DNA of 64,000 nucleotides from Flavobacteriales bacterium (GTDB taxonomy: Bacteria; Bacteroidota; Bacteroidia; Flavobacteriales_F; PHOS-HE28): positions 434,001-498,000 of the forward strand of contig JADKAN010000002.1 in the NCBI GenBank assembly GCA_016719225.1, given 5' to 3'. A model generated the notes under the pieces. That model was not told the DNA's origin and searched no databases. It worked only from the letters and a program-made list of their open reading frames with translations. This document shows, in pieces, positions 45,701-54,989 of the stretch (within the stretch, counting starts at the first letter, position 1; the number at the start of each line of letters is the position of its first letter). The position numbers and the translations under genes are program-made.

Positions 45701-47883
45701 TGTTGGAATGGCAGCCCGGCTCCATTTATACCATCAACTCCACACAGGATAGCACGGTGTTCTTCTGGCGTTGCAGCTTGGACAGCGCAGGCCAAGGCGG
45801 CTACAACTGGCACAATTCCTCTTTCCAGCATTTGAACGGGAAGCAGGGATGGGGACAGTCCCATTTTTTCCAGTTCAAGGACGACGGCTTTAGTTTAGTG
45901 GGCTACGATCGGCCGGACCGGAAATTCGGATTTTCCAGTGGTGCCCACACCATCGGATGCGAAGTCCGAGGCAATAGCTTTTTCCAGTGCCAGTGGACGA
46001 AGGACCTGATCACGCAGTCGGGTCAAGGATGCGGTCCTTATGCCTCCATGCAAGTGGCCGTAGTGGACCCGTTCGATTTTTCAACATGGAATTCGCGCTA
46101 TAACGGCGTAGGCTACTACTTCGGGCAGAAGAATGCGGACGGAGCATGCCATCCCTATTTGGAAAAGAGTTTCATGTTCTACAGCAACAACGCTGCTATG
46201 ATGGACAGCATGGCCAACATGCTCACCAACGGCGTTCCGGACGGGAACTACATCCTGGTATACACCTATTTGATCCTGAACCGGCCCGTGCTGGATGCGA
46301 GCAATGCCTTGGGCGCGCTCGGGGCATTGGGTGCTACCAACCTGTTGAACGGCACCGTGCCGGATACGGTACCATACATTTTCTTTTGTCGCAAAGGCGA
46401 TCCCGGTTCGGTGCAGGAAGTATGGGGCCAAACGAAGACGTCGTTGCTCAACATCACGGCGGATGTTTTGCTCAGTGGACGCAGTGGTGCCATCCTGGCG
46501 CCGCGCAGCAGTTCTGCGCTCACGTGGGAAGGCCTTAGCTGGAAAGCAAGTCACCAAAACCCCTACGACAGCCTGCGGGTCGAGCTCTTCGGCATCACAC
46601 CGCAGAGTGATGAGCAACCCGTGTTGCAACAGTCCGGCTACTCCGGCGACATCGATTTGCAGCCGTTGTTAACAGCGGCTCAATATCCGCAGCTACGGCT
46701 CAAAGGCTTGGTCTGGAACGATTCGGTGGCCTTTCCGGAACCCGCACAACTGGAACGTTGGCAATTGCTTGGCGTACCCGCGCCGGAATGCGCACTGGAC
46801 CCACCTGCTGGATACTTCGCCCACTTCGACAGCATTTTCCAAGGTCAACAGGGTGAGGTTATGGTGGCTGTACGGAACATCGGCCAAGTGCCCATGGACA
46901 GTCTGTTGATGGCGGCTTGGGTCACGGACCATACTAACCAGCGGCATTTGGTGCATTACAAGCGCAATGCACCACTGCCGGTGGGTTCCACGTTGTTGGA
47001 CACCATACGCTTCGACACCCAGCTGTTCCCCGGACCCAATTCCATCTTGATCGAAGCCAATCCGGTGGACACGCTCACCCAGTTCTACGATCAACCAGAG
47101 CAATACCACTTCAATAACATCGCGGAGCTGCGTTTCCTTACGCTCCAGGACCTCCAGAACCCTGTGTTGGATGTTACGTTCGACGGACTTCATATCCTTG
47201 ACGGCGACATCATTTCGGCCCGACCGGAGATCCAGGTGACCTTGGACGATGAGAACACCACCCTGCTCGTTGACCAGCCCACGGACACGGCGTTGTTCAA
47301 AGTGTTCCTCACCGATCCGTCCGGTACCTTGAAGCGCATTTATTTCCGCGAGGGAGGGCAGGAAGTGCTGCAGTTCGTGCCGGCCAACGGCCCTGCGAAC
47401 GTGAGCAAACTCTTCTGGCGGCCGATGTTCACGCAGGATGGCAGGTACAAGCTGAGCGTGCGTGCGAGTGACAAGAGCCACAACAACAGTGGCGACCGGG
47501 ACAACAGCATCACCTTCGAGGTGGTGAACAAGCCCACGATCACTTCCGTACTCAACTATCCCAATCCATTCACCACCAGCACTCGCTTCGTGTTCACACT
47601 TACCGGCCACGAGGTGCCCACGGCCATGCAGATACAGATCATGACCATCAGCGGACGCGTGGTACGCGAGGTATCGTTGTCGGAGCTCGGCCTTTTGCAT
47701 ATCGGTAGGAACATCAGCGATTTCGCATGGGACGGCACCGACCAGTTCGGCGACCGATTGGCGCGTGGGGTTTACCTGTACCGCGTTCGCGCCCAGCTAC
47801 ACGGCGAAGACATTGAAATGCGCGAGAGTGGTGCTGACCAGTGGTTCAAGAAGGGCTACGGCAAAATGTATCTCTTGCGGTAA
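42790..47883 (+). CDS. porU: C25 peptidase, T9SS sortase of PorU/PorU2 type
   Basis: A 1697-residue exported protein: signal peptide (to VSAQT), a long N-terminal beta region, a gingipain-type C25 catalytic domain (about residues 420-780) with His659 in FFGHAYG and Cys689 in GNSCYTG, several Ig-like and CARDB-like beta domains, and a C-terminal FlgD-like/sorting-like domain (LNYPNPFTTSTRF, GVYLYRVRA). PorU cleaves the sorting domain of cargo and attaches it to A-LPS. Classical PorU is around 1100-1300 residues; the extra length fits the PorU2 group. Location beside porV supports the T9SS role. If a classical porU exists elsewhere, this is PorU2. Confidence 0.85.
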   Translation: MRKPILLVVLALFTAQVSAQTPYGNEWIHYDRQYWAVKVWADGVKKIDSLALATAGFPLESVDPRDIQLFARGRQVPTYVKGGDDGVLNTGDYLEFYGAKNDGWLDSTLWDDPAHINNPFFSLYNDTIRYYLTWGPSSEALHPIESGSTNWAAHTSLPWAWGTTRLQYGNLYQGGTRTSAGISTSVIGEGEGYFHTSLIASSGADATLPQTLAIPGLFQGAGAPAARYRISLAGLINPGLGACNDHHLRFMQGSAILSDTMFAGYKLLKETFMLPNAALTLPNAIVNIVVVHDLSTLCPTLPSDYLDASALAWQDIRYPRDFAFASTPVADVEVPAQVGSDSVLVSFASGAAPVVYAWATDGLHRVNDIISSGNIHQAVLPPAPADMRVLITAPASVLAAGPVTLVNGTGYFTDPAPLLVDSAMVIVSQTRLMPEAAQYAAYRETNLYNRHNTILMDVEELYGQFGGGVRQHPMAIRNFLRYVYEQAPSKPQSLFLLGKSVKAPATGGLDYLKGYRKDPLASAACLVPTMGFPSSDMLFGLNLVPGGGNSFIHVPVGRLAAKNGTEVLDYLAKVDSVESQAPAAWMKNILHFRGGQTATDWAQFDAALSQYQTIAEDTSFFGHVTKFVKTDGSVIQQVAADSVNNLINEGVTLMTFFGHAYGAGFDITIDVPTNYDWHGKFPTIIGNSCYTGNIHQYDATSSSEQFILNHNAGAIAFISSVDLGLTQPLTTFTSAFYTSFSQVNYGKGIGEHMRYAENSSLAQAGFYDITTAEEMTLHGDPSVVMNSPELPDLDIRLADVSLVPAQVSADVDTFRVRAIFRNNGRGTNQSFQVSLQRTLVTEGVLLPLQSQAVSMSSYQDTVYFNVPTHVAAGGTGLNDLEVRLDLDPDLIPETEDQLNNSTTLRINISTGDLLPVEPYDFAITPLATPILKASTGDPFAAPRTYLFQIDTTDTFDSPLFEQHAVTAPGGVLEWQPGSIYTINSTQDSTVFFWRCSLDSAGQGGYNWHNSSFQHLNGKQGWGQSHFFQFKDDGFSLVGYDRPDRKFGFSSGAHTIGCEVRGNSFFQCQWTKDLITQSGQGCGPYASMQVAVVDPFDFSTWNSRYNGVGYYFGQKNADGACHPYLEKSFMFYSNNAAMMDSMANMLTNGVPDGNYILVYTYLILNRPVLDASNALGALGALGATNLLNGTVPDTVPYIFFCRKGDPGSVQEVWGQTKTSLLNITADVLLSGRSGAILAPRSSSALTWEGLSWKASHQNPYDSLRVELFGITPQSDEQPVLQQSGYSGDIDLQPLLTAAQYPQLRLKGLVWNDSVAFPEPAQLERWQLLGVPAPECALDPPAGYFAHFDSIFQGQQGEVMVAVRNIGQVPMDSLLMAAWVTDHTNQRHLVHYKRNAPLPVGSTLLDTIRFDTQLFPGPNSILIEANPVDTLTQFYDQPEQYHFNNIAELRFLTLQDLQNPVLDVTFDGLHILDGDIISARPEIQVTLDDENTTLLVDQPTDTALFKVFLTDPSGTLKRIYFREGGQEVLQFVPANGPANVSKLFWRPMFTQDGRYKLSVRASDKSHNNSGDRDNSITFEVVNKPTITSVLNYPNPFTTSTRFVFTLTGHEVPTAMQIQIMTISGRVVREVSLSELGLLHIGRNISDFAWDGTDQFGDRLARGVYLYRVRAQLHGEDIEMRESGADQWFKKGYGKMYLLR

Positions 47884-47948
47884 CGAAGCTGGAGCAACGG
47901 CGATCGTGCTTCGCTAATAACACGGGCTGATCGCTACTTTCGGCGGCC

Positions 47949-49628
47949 ATGCGGAACCGTTCATTTTATGTGCTCTGTGCGTTGCTCACCGGCGCGTTGT
48001 GGTCGTTGGCGTGGCCCGCTATCGGCGGTATCACTCCGTTGGCGTTCGTTGCCTGGGTGCCTTTGCTGTGGGCGGAAGAGCGATACGCACGAAGTGCAAA
48101 GGCGGAACGTCCCCGCCATTTCATGCCCTTCGTGATGTTGGCACTGCTCATATGGAACCTGCTTACTACATGGTGGCTGGGCTTCGTGAGCGAATCGGCA
48201 GGCACACGTCTTTTCACGTTGATCGGCCCGAACGTCGGGAACGTTTTGGTGATGTCGGTTCCTTGGGTGGCGTTCCGACTGGCACGGCGGGGTTTGGGCG
48301 GTTGGGGAGCACGGCTCGCTCTACCTGTGTTCTGGATAGCGTTCGAGCGGTTCCACATGCATTGGGACCTCAGTTGGCCATGGCTTACGCTGGGGAACGT
48401 ATTCGCGCAGCATCCTGAATGGATCCAGTGGTATGAGGTCACTGGCCACTTGGGCGGCACCATTTGGGTATGGGCCGCGAACCTGGCTTTGCTTTATGTG
48501 GCGCTTGACCGGACCGGAACGACGCGGCGTTCGGTGACGGTAAGGGCGCTGCTGGCTGCTTCGGTGATCGCGTTGCCCTTGGCCGGTTCGTATCTCCGCT
48601 ATTTTACCTTCCGGGAAACAGGTGTGCGCGCCGGCGTGGTGCTGGTCCAGCCGGACATCGACCCGTACACGGAAAAGTTCGGCGCCATGGACCCGCTTGG
48701 GCAATTGGATGGGATGTTGGCACAGGCCGGGCCTTTGATGAACGACTCCGTTTCGTTGGTGGTGATGCCGGAGACGGCCCTACAGGAGCCGCCAACGTTG
48801 GAGAACGAGAATGGTAGGATCGTCTTCCACGGTCTTTGGGAGAATGATATGGACCGCGCCGAAAGTGTGGCACGGATACGCGAATTCCTGCAACGCCATC
48901 GCAGCGCCAATGTGATCGCTGGCATGTCCTCGGCCAGATTATATCCGCGTGGTGCGGATTTCCCGATTTCAGCGCGCATCCTCGACGGTATGGACCGTGC
49001 GTTCGATGCCTATAACGCTGCATTGCTGGTGCGCTCGGACGGAAGCCACGAGAGTTACAACAAGAGCAAGCTGGTGCCCGGTGTGGAGCTGATGCCGTTC
49101 GAGAACGTGCTCGGGCCGCTTGCCGGATTGGCATTGGATCTTGGCGGAACCACGGGCAGCCTAGGCACGCAAGAGGAGCGGAGCGTTATGTGGACGGCGG
49201 ACAAGCGCATCGGTATTGCGCCCACCATCTGCTATGAAAGTATTTACGGCGACCACGTGGCCGCGCACGTCCGCAACGGCGCCAATCTCATCGTGATCAT
49301 GACCAACGATGGCTGGTGGGGCGATAGCCCGGGTTATAAACAGCACTTCGATTATGGTCGCTTACGTGCGGTAGAGACCCGACGCGATGTGGCGCGGTGC
49401 GCCAACACCGGGATATCCGCTTTCTTTAACCAGCGGGGTGATGTGATACAACGTTCAGGCTGGTGGGTGAAGGCAACGCTCCGCGGTACTGTGCATGTGC
49501 GCAGCGACCTCACATTTTATGCACGGCACGGCGACTACATCGGCATCGGCTCGTACGGCGTTTCAGCCTTGCTGCTGATCTTGGCCGCTGGCCTCGCGAT
49601 AAGGGGAAAACAAGTGCGGAACGGTTGA
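47949..49628 (+). CDS. lnt: Apolipoprotein N-acyltransferase
   Basis: A 559-residue inner-membrane enzyme that adds the third acyl chain to lipoproteins. About seven hydrophobic segments precede a nitrilase-like periplasmic domain (about residues 225-520) and a final membrane helix. The catalytic triad is visible: Glu275 in VMPETALQ, Lys372 in SYNKSKLVPG and Cys428 in TICYES. It would mature the HmuT and HmuY lipoproteins among others. It follows the C25 peptidase by 65 bp with a TACTTTCG sequence 6 nt before the ATG, so it may have its own promoter. Confidence 0.96.
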   Translation: MRNRSFYVLCALLTGALWSLAWPAIGGITPLAFVAWVPLLWAEERYARSAKAERPRHFMPFVMLALLIWNLLTTWWLGFVSESAGTRLFTLIGPNVGNVLVMSVPWVAFRLARRGLGGWGARLALPVFWIAFERFHMHWDLSWPWLTLGNVFAQHPEWIQWYEVTGHLGGTIWVWAANLALLYVALDRTGTTRRSVTVRALLAASVIALPLAGSYLRYFTFRETGVRAGVVLVQPDIDPYTEKFGAMDPLGQLDGMLAQAGPLMNDSVSLVVMPETALQEPPTLENENGRIVFHGLWENDMDRAESVARIREFLQRHRSANVIAGMSSARLYPRGADFPISARILDGMDRAFDAYNAALLVRSDGSHESYNKSKLVPGVELMPFENVLGPLAGLALDLGGTTGSLGTQEERSVMWTADKRIGIAPTICYESIYGDHVAAHVRNGANLIVIMTNDGWWGDSPGYKQHFDYGRLRAVETRRDVARCANTGISAFFNQRGDVIQRSGWWVKATLRGTVHVRSDLTFYARHGDYIGIGSYGVSALLLILAAGLAIRGKQVRNG

Positions 49629-49666
49629 CGGATCATGATGTGTGCTGATGTACGAGCTATTTCCTA

Positions 49667-50791
49667 CTAAGGGGTGATCCCGCCCGTAACGCTTGGCCGG
49701 GTCGGTAGGCTCAATGCGGCCAACACGATGAATACAGGCAACATCGGCACAAGGAACCGGCCGTTCCACTCCGCGAAGGTGAGCGCAACTACGACGATAT
49801 TCAATAGCAGCATGGCCGATAGTGCCATTATCAGGGTCTGTCCCCTACGCCGGAACACGGTGATGAGCGCGAAAGGATAAAGCAACGCTACCGGCGCGAT
49901 CAATGCATTGTGCAAAGTCGAGAAGTATGGCCGCCCGGCGAAGAGCAGCCATCCGATGCGTTCAAAAACAAGCGCGCACCAAGCACCGATACCATGATCG
50001 TGGATCAACTGCATTTCAGCACTTGCCAGGGATGATCCTTGGACGGGTTGCCCCATGCCCGGAAATTTTGGAAAGCCGCCGATGGCGTGACCTTCCTCCA
50101 CCACGCCGAGCAGATCAGCATCCAGGATCGGCAGGACAAGCAGCGCAAGCAACAATGCGAGCGAGGTAGCCTGGATGAGGTGCCCTCGTTCCAGGCCAAG
50201 TTGAATGGATGCCGCTCGAGCGACTAGAGGCGCAACGAAAAGAATGCCCACAGGTCTGGCGAAAAGAACCACCAAGGCCAAAGCGGAAAAGCGCCACCAA
50301 GTGATCTTCTGGCGCATGGCCTCGGCCAGAAAGAGCACGGAGACGCTCACGAAGAACGATTCGCTATACAACGCCAAGGTCCAGGTCTGTAAGGGATACA
50401 ATAGCAGAAAGATCCCAAAGGCAATGTCGGCCTGCCACGCTGTTCCATCCAGTGCATGCACGATGCGGCGCATGGCGAATGCAGCCATAACACCCAGTCC
50501 TGCTTGGGCGATCACGGCAGCGACCGGTAACCCGAGGGCAAAGAACGGGACGAGAAAAAGTACGAAAGCGGAGTAGAGCCGGTAATGTGCCAATCCGGAT
50601 AGGTCGCGACGAAGGACCTGTTCCGCGCACTCTGTGTATTTGAGTGCTTCTTTGTCCAAGAGAACACCGTGTTGTACCCAGATGGCCAGCAGAAGTAATG
50701 AATGCGCGGTGAGGATCCACCACATGTATCGCGGTAGAGGGAGATGCCTCGAAGTTGCATGCCCATGTATGGGTCCAATGTTATCAGCCAT
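49667..50791 (-). CDS. Polytopic membrane protein, GT-C glycosyltransferase-like
   Basis: A 374-residue protein with about nine or ten hydrophobic segments. The first loop (LLDKEALKYTECAEQVL) and the run of helices after it resemble ArnT/PMT-type GT-C glycosyltransferases that use polyprenyl-phosphate sugars, but I see no decisive catalytic Asp pair, so the call is tentative. The ATG at 50791 was preferred to an upstream GTG. It lies between lnt (convergent) and a T9SS gene on the same strand. A role in cell-envelope glycosylation is possible, not shown. Confidence 0.6.
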   Translation of the reverse strand: MADNIGPIHGHATSRHLPLPRYMWWILTAHSLLLLAIWVQHGVLLDKEALKYTECAEQVLRRDLSGLAHYRLYSAFVLFLVPFFALGLPVAAVIAQAGLGVMAAFAMRRIVHALDGTAWQADIAFGIFLLLYPLQTWTLALYSESFFVSVSVLFLAEAMRQKITWWRFSALALVVLFARPVGILFVAPLVARAASIQLGLERGHLIQATSLALLLALLVLPILDADLLGVVEEGHAIGGFPKFPGMGQPVQGSSLASAEMQLIHDHGIGAWCALVFERIGWLLFAGRPYFSTLHNALIAPVALLYPFALITVFRRRGQTLIMALSAMLLLNIVVVALTFAEWNGRFLVPMLPVFIVLAALSLPTRPSVTGGITP

Positions 50792-50857
50792 GCGGTCGAC
50801 AACAAAAATGCGCACGTCCGGGCAATTCCTAGCGGCGCGTGCGGACCTTTCGAACGT

Positions 50858-52222
50858 TCAATTCAAATGCACCCGGCGCGCCATGCAACCTGTGCCGTTG
50901 ACCAAGCGCACCACATAGATGCCCGTCGCGATGCCCCGTGTCTCAACTTGGATCAAGGTGCTGCCCGATGCGATCGCCTGCGCTGGCTTGGTCGCGATAA
51001 CGCGGCCTTCCACATCGAGCAGCACTAGGTCATAAATGCCGACGACACCGGAGGAAACGTCCAGGTACAACATCCCATCGCCGTCCCACGCGTTCACGAT
51101 GGCGGTGGATCCCGTGGCTTCGCAACCTGCAGCGATCACATCGCTCAGGACCGAAGTGCCATTGAAGTCGGTCTGGCGCAACCGGTAATAGGCCGAGGCC
51201 CAAGCATTATTATCAATGAAGGCATAGCCCAACATGCTATTGCTGTTGCCAGCGCCCGGCAAGGTGCCGATGGCCTCCCAATGTGCTGCATCACTGCTTT
51301 TCTCGATCGTGAAATGGTCGTTGTCCTTCTCCGTGGCCGTGGTCCATGAGAGCTGTACATCACTTCCGTTGCACTTGCCGCGCCAATCCACCAGCTCAAT
51401 GGGGAGTGGCGTGACGGAACTTGCCAAGGTCCATGCGCGGTAGAAGTCAGCTGCGGAGGGAGGCACTGCTGCGTTCACGGAATTGGTACCCAGCGTGCCC
51501 ATGGGAGCAATGTCGTACCACAGGTTGGAGCTCGTGTTGAACCGCTGTGCGACCAGTAAGGAAGCCAACCCCGGAGTATTGCCGGGCGTCCCGTTCGGCA
51601 ATGCTTCCGCCGGGTCGAACCCGAAATCGATACTGACCCTTGGCTTTAAGGCGTAGTTGAAATTTGTCGCGCCCGCATCGATGAGCCAGAAGCGATCGAT
51701 GGCATTCTGTGAGTTCGCGACGTTCGCGGGCGCACTGTTCATGTGCGTTACGCCCGTCGGCTTATAGAGGTCGTTATTCCAGAAGTCCGCTGCGACCACG
51801 GTAGGGGAGTACCCGGAATAGTTGTAGGTGGAAAATATCAGTGAGGGGTTTGTTCCCACTGTTCCCGATGTGGTAATGTTCACCGAAAGGGGAATGGCGA
51901 TACCGGATGAGGTGGAAAAGGGCACCGTGTGTGTGCCCAGACTACCGGCACCAGTGCCCGTGGCCCAACGGATCATGCGCTGTTCGCCTTCGCTTTTTAT
52001 GATGGGTACCACGGGAAAACCGCCTGTAAGGGTAATGGCATTCGTGGCTGGATTGTCGATGACCAGATAGATCGGGTTGGCAAGTGCCAAGTTGTTATCG
52101 AACACAACCCAAGGATGCTGACCAACGCCTAAGCCCGTGGAGTTGAACACCAACTGTGCCGCTTGGCCATAGCAAAAAATGATCGAAATACCACTGACCA
52201 AGAAGAGTATTGCTCTTTTCAT
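50858..52222 (-). CDS. T9SS-exported protein of unknown function
   Basis: A 454-residue secreted protein with a signal peptide (to FCYGQA), a beta-rich body (LVFNSTGLGVGQHPWVVF; DRFWLIDAGATNFNYAL; VSIDFGFDPAEALP), a segment WTTATEKDNDHFTIEKSSD near residue 300 that is common as a linker domain in Bacteroidota cargo (fibronectin-III-like), and a C-terminal sorting domain (MLYLDVSSGVVGIYDLVLLD to ARRVHLN). The ATG at 52222 gives the normal signal peptide (MKRAILFLVSG). Function unknown. Confidence 0.8.
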   Translation of the reverse strand: MKRAILFLVSGISIIFCYGQAAQLVFNSTGLGVGQHPWVVFDNNLALANPIYLVIDNPATNAITLTGGFPVVPIIKSEGEQRMIRWATGTGAGSLGTHTVPFSTSSGIAIPLSVNITTSGTVGTNPSLIFSTYNYSGYSPTVVAADFWNNDLYKPTGVTHMNSAPANVANSQNAIDRFWLIDAGATNFNYALKPRVSIDFGFDPAEALPNGTPGNTPGLASLLVAQRFNTSSNLWYDIAPMGTLGTNSVNAAVPPSAADFYRAWTLASSVTPLPIELVDWRGKCNGSDVQLSWTTATEKDNDHFTIEKSSDAAHWEAIGTLPGAGNSNSMLGYAFIDNNAWASAYYRLRQTDFNGTSVLSDVIAAGCEATGSTAIVNAWDGDGMLYLDVSSGVVGIYDLVLLDVEGRVIATKPAQAIASGSTLIQVETRGIATGIYVVRLVNGTGCMARRVHLN

Positions 52223-52385
52223 GTCTGCCTTGTTCACCAAAAGTAAGTAAAACGGATCCGATGTCCATATTATTCATGCGCTGCAGCACAAGGCGGCAGA
52301 GGATAACAGGCACAGAGCTATTATTCAAGCTGTTTTCCGGAGCGGTTGCCCCGGAAGCCTCTCGCGTGCGAATTCCATGAAGTGT

Positions 52386-52393
52386 GAACTTTG
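52386..52393 (+). promoter_or_regulatory. Candidate -7 box of pabB
   Basis: GAACTTTG (7 of 8 against TAnnTTTG) lies 29 nt before the ATG at 52423, in the 200-bp divergent gap between the T9SS gene and pabB. TACCTTCC at 52404-52411 is a weaker alternative. Confidence 0.35.
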
Positions 52394-52422
52394 CGGCCGG
52401 AATTACCTTCCGCCCTGTTGCA

Positions 52423-53655
52423 ATGGATAGCACGATCGTTGAACTGGAGCGTCCTTGGACGGGCACGATTGATTGGCGCGCCGTGAAAAAGTGGCCACAA
52501 GTGGTGGCGAGGCGCGTCGGCGATCGGGGCGAATGGGTATTGGGGGTTTCTTCATTAACGCCGGCAGGGCCCATGCCGCAAGTGGATGGAACCGGCGTTT
52601 TCGGTCATATTTGCTATGAGGCGAAGAACAGGTTCGAGGCACTGTCATCGCGCCATGAGCCTATGGATGGGTTCCCTGAAAGCCATTGGTGGAACGCGCG
52701 ACATAGTGTTATTTTTAAAGGAAGCACAGCGGTCTTGAGCGCGAAAAGGGAGCATATTTCCGAAGGTGGCGAATTGCTGGACGCGTTGTTACGGGAACCA
52801 CCGGCCCGTTCCGCGTTGCCCTTTGTTGAATGGAAGCGACAAACCCCGCGAGGCGAATACCTCGCGGAGCTCGGTAAATTATTGGAACACATCCACCGAG
52901 GCGACATCTACGAAGTGAATTATTGCACGCAACGCAAGGCCAACTTGCCCGGTTTCGATCCTTTCAATGCATTCGCTGGCTTGCTGCATCACACCGATGC
53001 CCCGTTCGCAGGCTTTTTGAGGCACGGCGACAATTTTGCGCTCTGCGCCAGCCCGGAACGTTTCCTTCATATCGAAGGACGTCGTGTGATCACCCAACCG
53101 ATCAAAGGCACGCGGCCGCGACATAATGACCCGGCACAGGATCTTGCCTTGGCCGCAGAACTTGCCGCCGACGCCAAGGAGAACAGTGAGCACGTAATGG
53201 CGGTGGATGTGGCGCGCAACGACTTGGGCCGCGTTGCTGTGCAAGGCAGTGTGCAGGTGGAAGAACTGCGCGCCGTGAAGAGTTACGCAACCGTGCATCA
53301 GATGGTCAGCACTGTGGCAGCGCTATTGCGTCCGGATGTTTCACCGGACGAACTGCTGCGGGCAACCTACCCCATGGCCAGCATGACCGGAGCACCCAAG
53401 GTGCGGGCCATGCAGCTTATCGATGAAGCGGAGGGCATGGCGCGCGGCATCTTCAGTGGCACCTTCGGTTTTTTCCTGCCGGACGGCTCTGCTGATCTTA
53501 ACGTGGTGATCCGGACCCTCACGTATAATGCCGCAACGGGTGACGCTTCGCTCATCACGGGCGGTGCTATCACAGCGGCGAGCATACCCGAACAGGAATG
53601 GGAGGAATGTGAACTGAAGGCGCGGTCCGTGCTGAACGCCTTTGGCCATGCGTAA
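52423..53655 (+). CDS. pabB: Aminodeoxychorismate synthase component I
   Basis: A 410-residue chorismate-utilising enzyme. The motif QPIKGT (Lys228 of PIKGT) identifies PabB, since anthranilate synthase TrpE has PIAGT; in Escherichia coli PabB this Lys attacks chorismate. VNYCTQRKANLPGFDP, EEYAHVMAVDVARNDLGR-type residues (seen as SEHVMAVDVARND) and GAPKVRAMQLIDEAEG complete the catalytic domain. It makes 4-amino-4-deoxychorismate for folate synthesis. The N-terminal domain is short. The ATG at 52423 was chosen over an upstream GTG. The stop overlaps tilS by 8 bp. Confidence 0.9.
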   Translation: MDSTIVELERPWTGTIDWRAVKKWPQVVARRVGDRGEWVLGVSSLTPAGPMPQVDGTGVFGHICYEAKNRFEALSSRHEPMDGFPESHWWNARHSVIFKGSTAVLSAKREHISEGGELLDALLREPPARSALPFVEWKRQTPRGEYLAELGKLLEHIHRGDIYEVNYCTQRKANLPGFDPFNAFAGLLHHTDAPFAGFLRHGDNFALCASPERFLHIEGRRVITQPIKGTRPRHNDPAQDLALAAELAADAKENSEHVMAVDVARNDLGRVAVQGSVQVEELRAVKSYATVHQMVSTVAALLRPDVSPDELLRATYPMASMTGAPKVRAMQLIDEAEGMARGIFSGTFGFFLPDGSADLNVVIRTLTYNAATGDASLITGGAITAASIPEQEWEECELKARSVLNAFGHA

Positions 53656-54970
53656 CAAGGTCAGGGCCCAAATGCGCGGTTCCGGTGTGCTCCCGGGGGG
53701 CAGCGTGCAGGTTGGCGTAAGCGGGGGAGTGGACAGCATGGTGCTGGCACATCTGCTGAAAGAATTGGGCTTTTCGGTTTCCATCTTCCATGTGGATCAC
53801 GGCTTGCGGGGCGATGAAAGCGCTGGTGACAGGGCTTTCGTGGAAGCATTCGCAAGCAGCGAAGGCATTCCATATGCGGCCGTGGAAGCCGATGTTAACG
53901 GGCGGCATGCGGAGGGCGGAGCTTCTGTGCAAATGGCCGCACGCGAACTGCGCTACAGGGCATTCCGCGATCTTTTGGACAACGGCGGCTGCTTGGCCTT
54001 GGCCCACCACCGCGACGATGCCGTGGAAACCTTATTGCTCAACCTGATGCGCGGCACCGGACCTGCGGGTTGGGCGGGCATTCCATGGGAAATGCCCTTG
54101 GGTGCGGGAAAGATCGTTCGTCCCTTATTGGGGATCGGCCGGGCAGCGATCAAAGCGTATGCCTTGGAGAACAGTATCCCTTTCCGGGAGGACAGCAGCA
54201 ACAGCGACCCGAAATACCTGCGGAACCGTGTCCGGCACGAAATACTTCCACTGGTGGAGGAACTGCGCCCTGGGTCGCTTCGGACCTTGGGGCGTTCGTT
54301 GAACGTGCTGCGCGAAATGGCGGACTTGGCCATGGTCGCAACAAGCGAAAGGATCACCCGGCTACCAAGGGATACCGACGGGAACTTGCTGATCCCGTTC
54401 ACTGAGCTTGGAACAGGAAATTCCCCGTTGCTTTTGCTGGGCGCTCTATTCTCGGGAGAGGATGCACATCCTGACGAACTGGCGCAATTGCTGGCAGCGG
54501 TGCATGGGCGTTCGGTGGGTAAGCGTTTTGCTATCGGGGAGAAGGAGGTTATCGTTGAACGCGATCACCTGTTGGTGTTGAAGGCCCCATCTGCGGAAGA
54601 GATCCAACCGGTGACCATTCCGGAGGCAACAACGGGCGGTTCGAACGGTTTTGCCTGGGGGCTGGTATCACCTGCAGGAATCGACCTGGGCACGGGCCTG
54701 CGCACGGCTTGGCTGGATGCGGACCGATTGCATTTCCCGCTGGTACTACGCCCGTGGCGGCATGGGGATCGTATGCGGCCTGTCGGCCTATCGGGGAGCA
54801 AGCTCATCAGCGATATCCTTACCGATTCCAAGGTGCCGCACGAACAAAGAGCCTCGGCGCGCGTGCTACTCAGTGGGGAAGAGATCGCTTGGCTGGTCGG
54901 GGTGCGGATAGGGGATGGTTATCCGGCAGGGGAGGATGCCGAACGTGTCTTCCGGATACAAGCGCATTGA
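53648..54970 (+). CDS. tilS: TilS, tRNA(Ile)-lysidine synthetase
   Basis: A 440-residue ATP-pyrophosphatase. The PP loop SGGVDS (residues 25-30) and HVDHGLRGDES follow the start; LALAHHRDDAVETLLLNL and the KYLRNRVRHEILP helix are TilS-specific. It changes C34 of tRNA(Ile) CAU to lysidine. The C-terminal domain with RPWRHGDRMRPVG is present. The ATG at 53648 overlaps the pabB stop; a TTG two codons earlier is possible. It appears complete. Confidence 0.96.
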   Translation: MRNKVRAQMRGSGVLPGGSVQVGVSGGVDSMVLAHLLKELGFSVSIFHVDHGLRGDESAGDRAFVEAFASSEGIPYAAVEADVNGRHAEGGASVQMAARELRYRAFRDLLDNGGCLALAHHRDDAVETLLLNLMRGTGPAGWAGIPWEMPLGAGKIVRPLLGIGRAAIKAYALENSIPFREDSSNSDPKYLRNRVRHEILPLVEELRPGSLRTLGRSLNVLREMADLAMVATSERITRLPRDTDGNLLIPFTELGTGNSPLLLLGALFSGEDAHPDELAQLLAAVHGRSVGKRFAIGEKEVIVERDHLLVLKAPSAEEIQPVTIPEATTGGSNGFAWGLVSPAGIDLGTGLRTAWLDADRLHFPLVLRPWRHGDRMRPVGLSGSKLISDILTDSKVPHEQRASARVLLSGEEIAWLVGVRIGDGYPAGEDAERVFRIQAH

Positions 54971-54989
54971 ACGTTCCTTGCGGCGGCGA

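Noticed and set aside
52423..53655. TrpE (anthranilate synthase component I) for the chorismate enzyme
   Set aside because: The active-site motif reads PIKGT as in PabB, not PIAGT, and no trpG or other trp gene adjoins.
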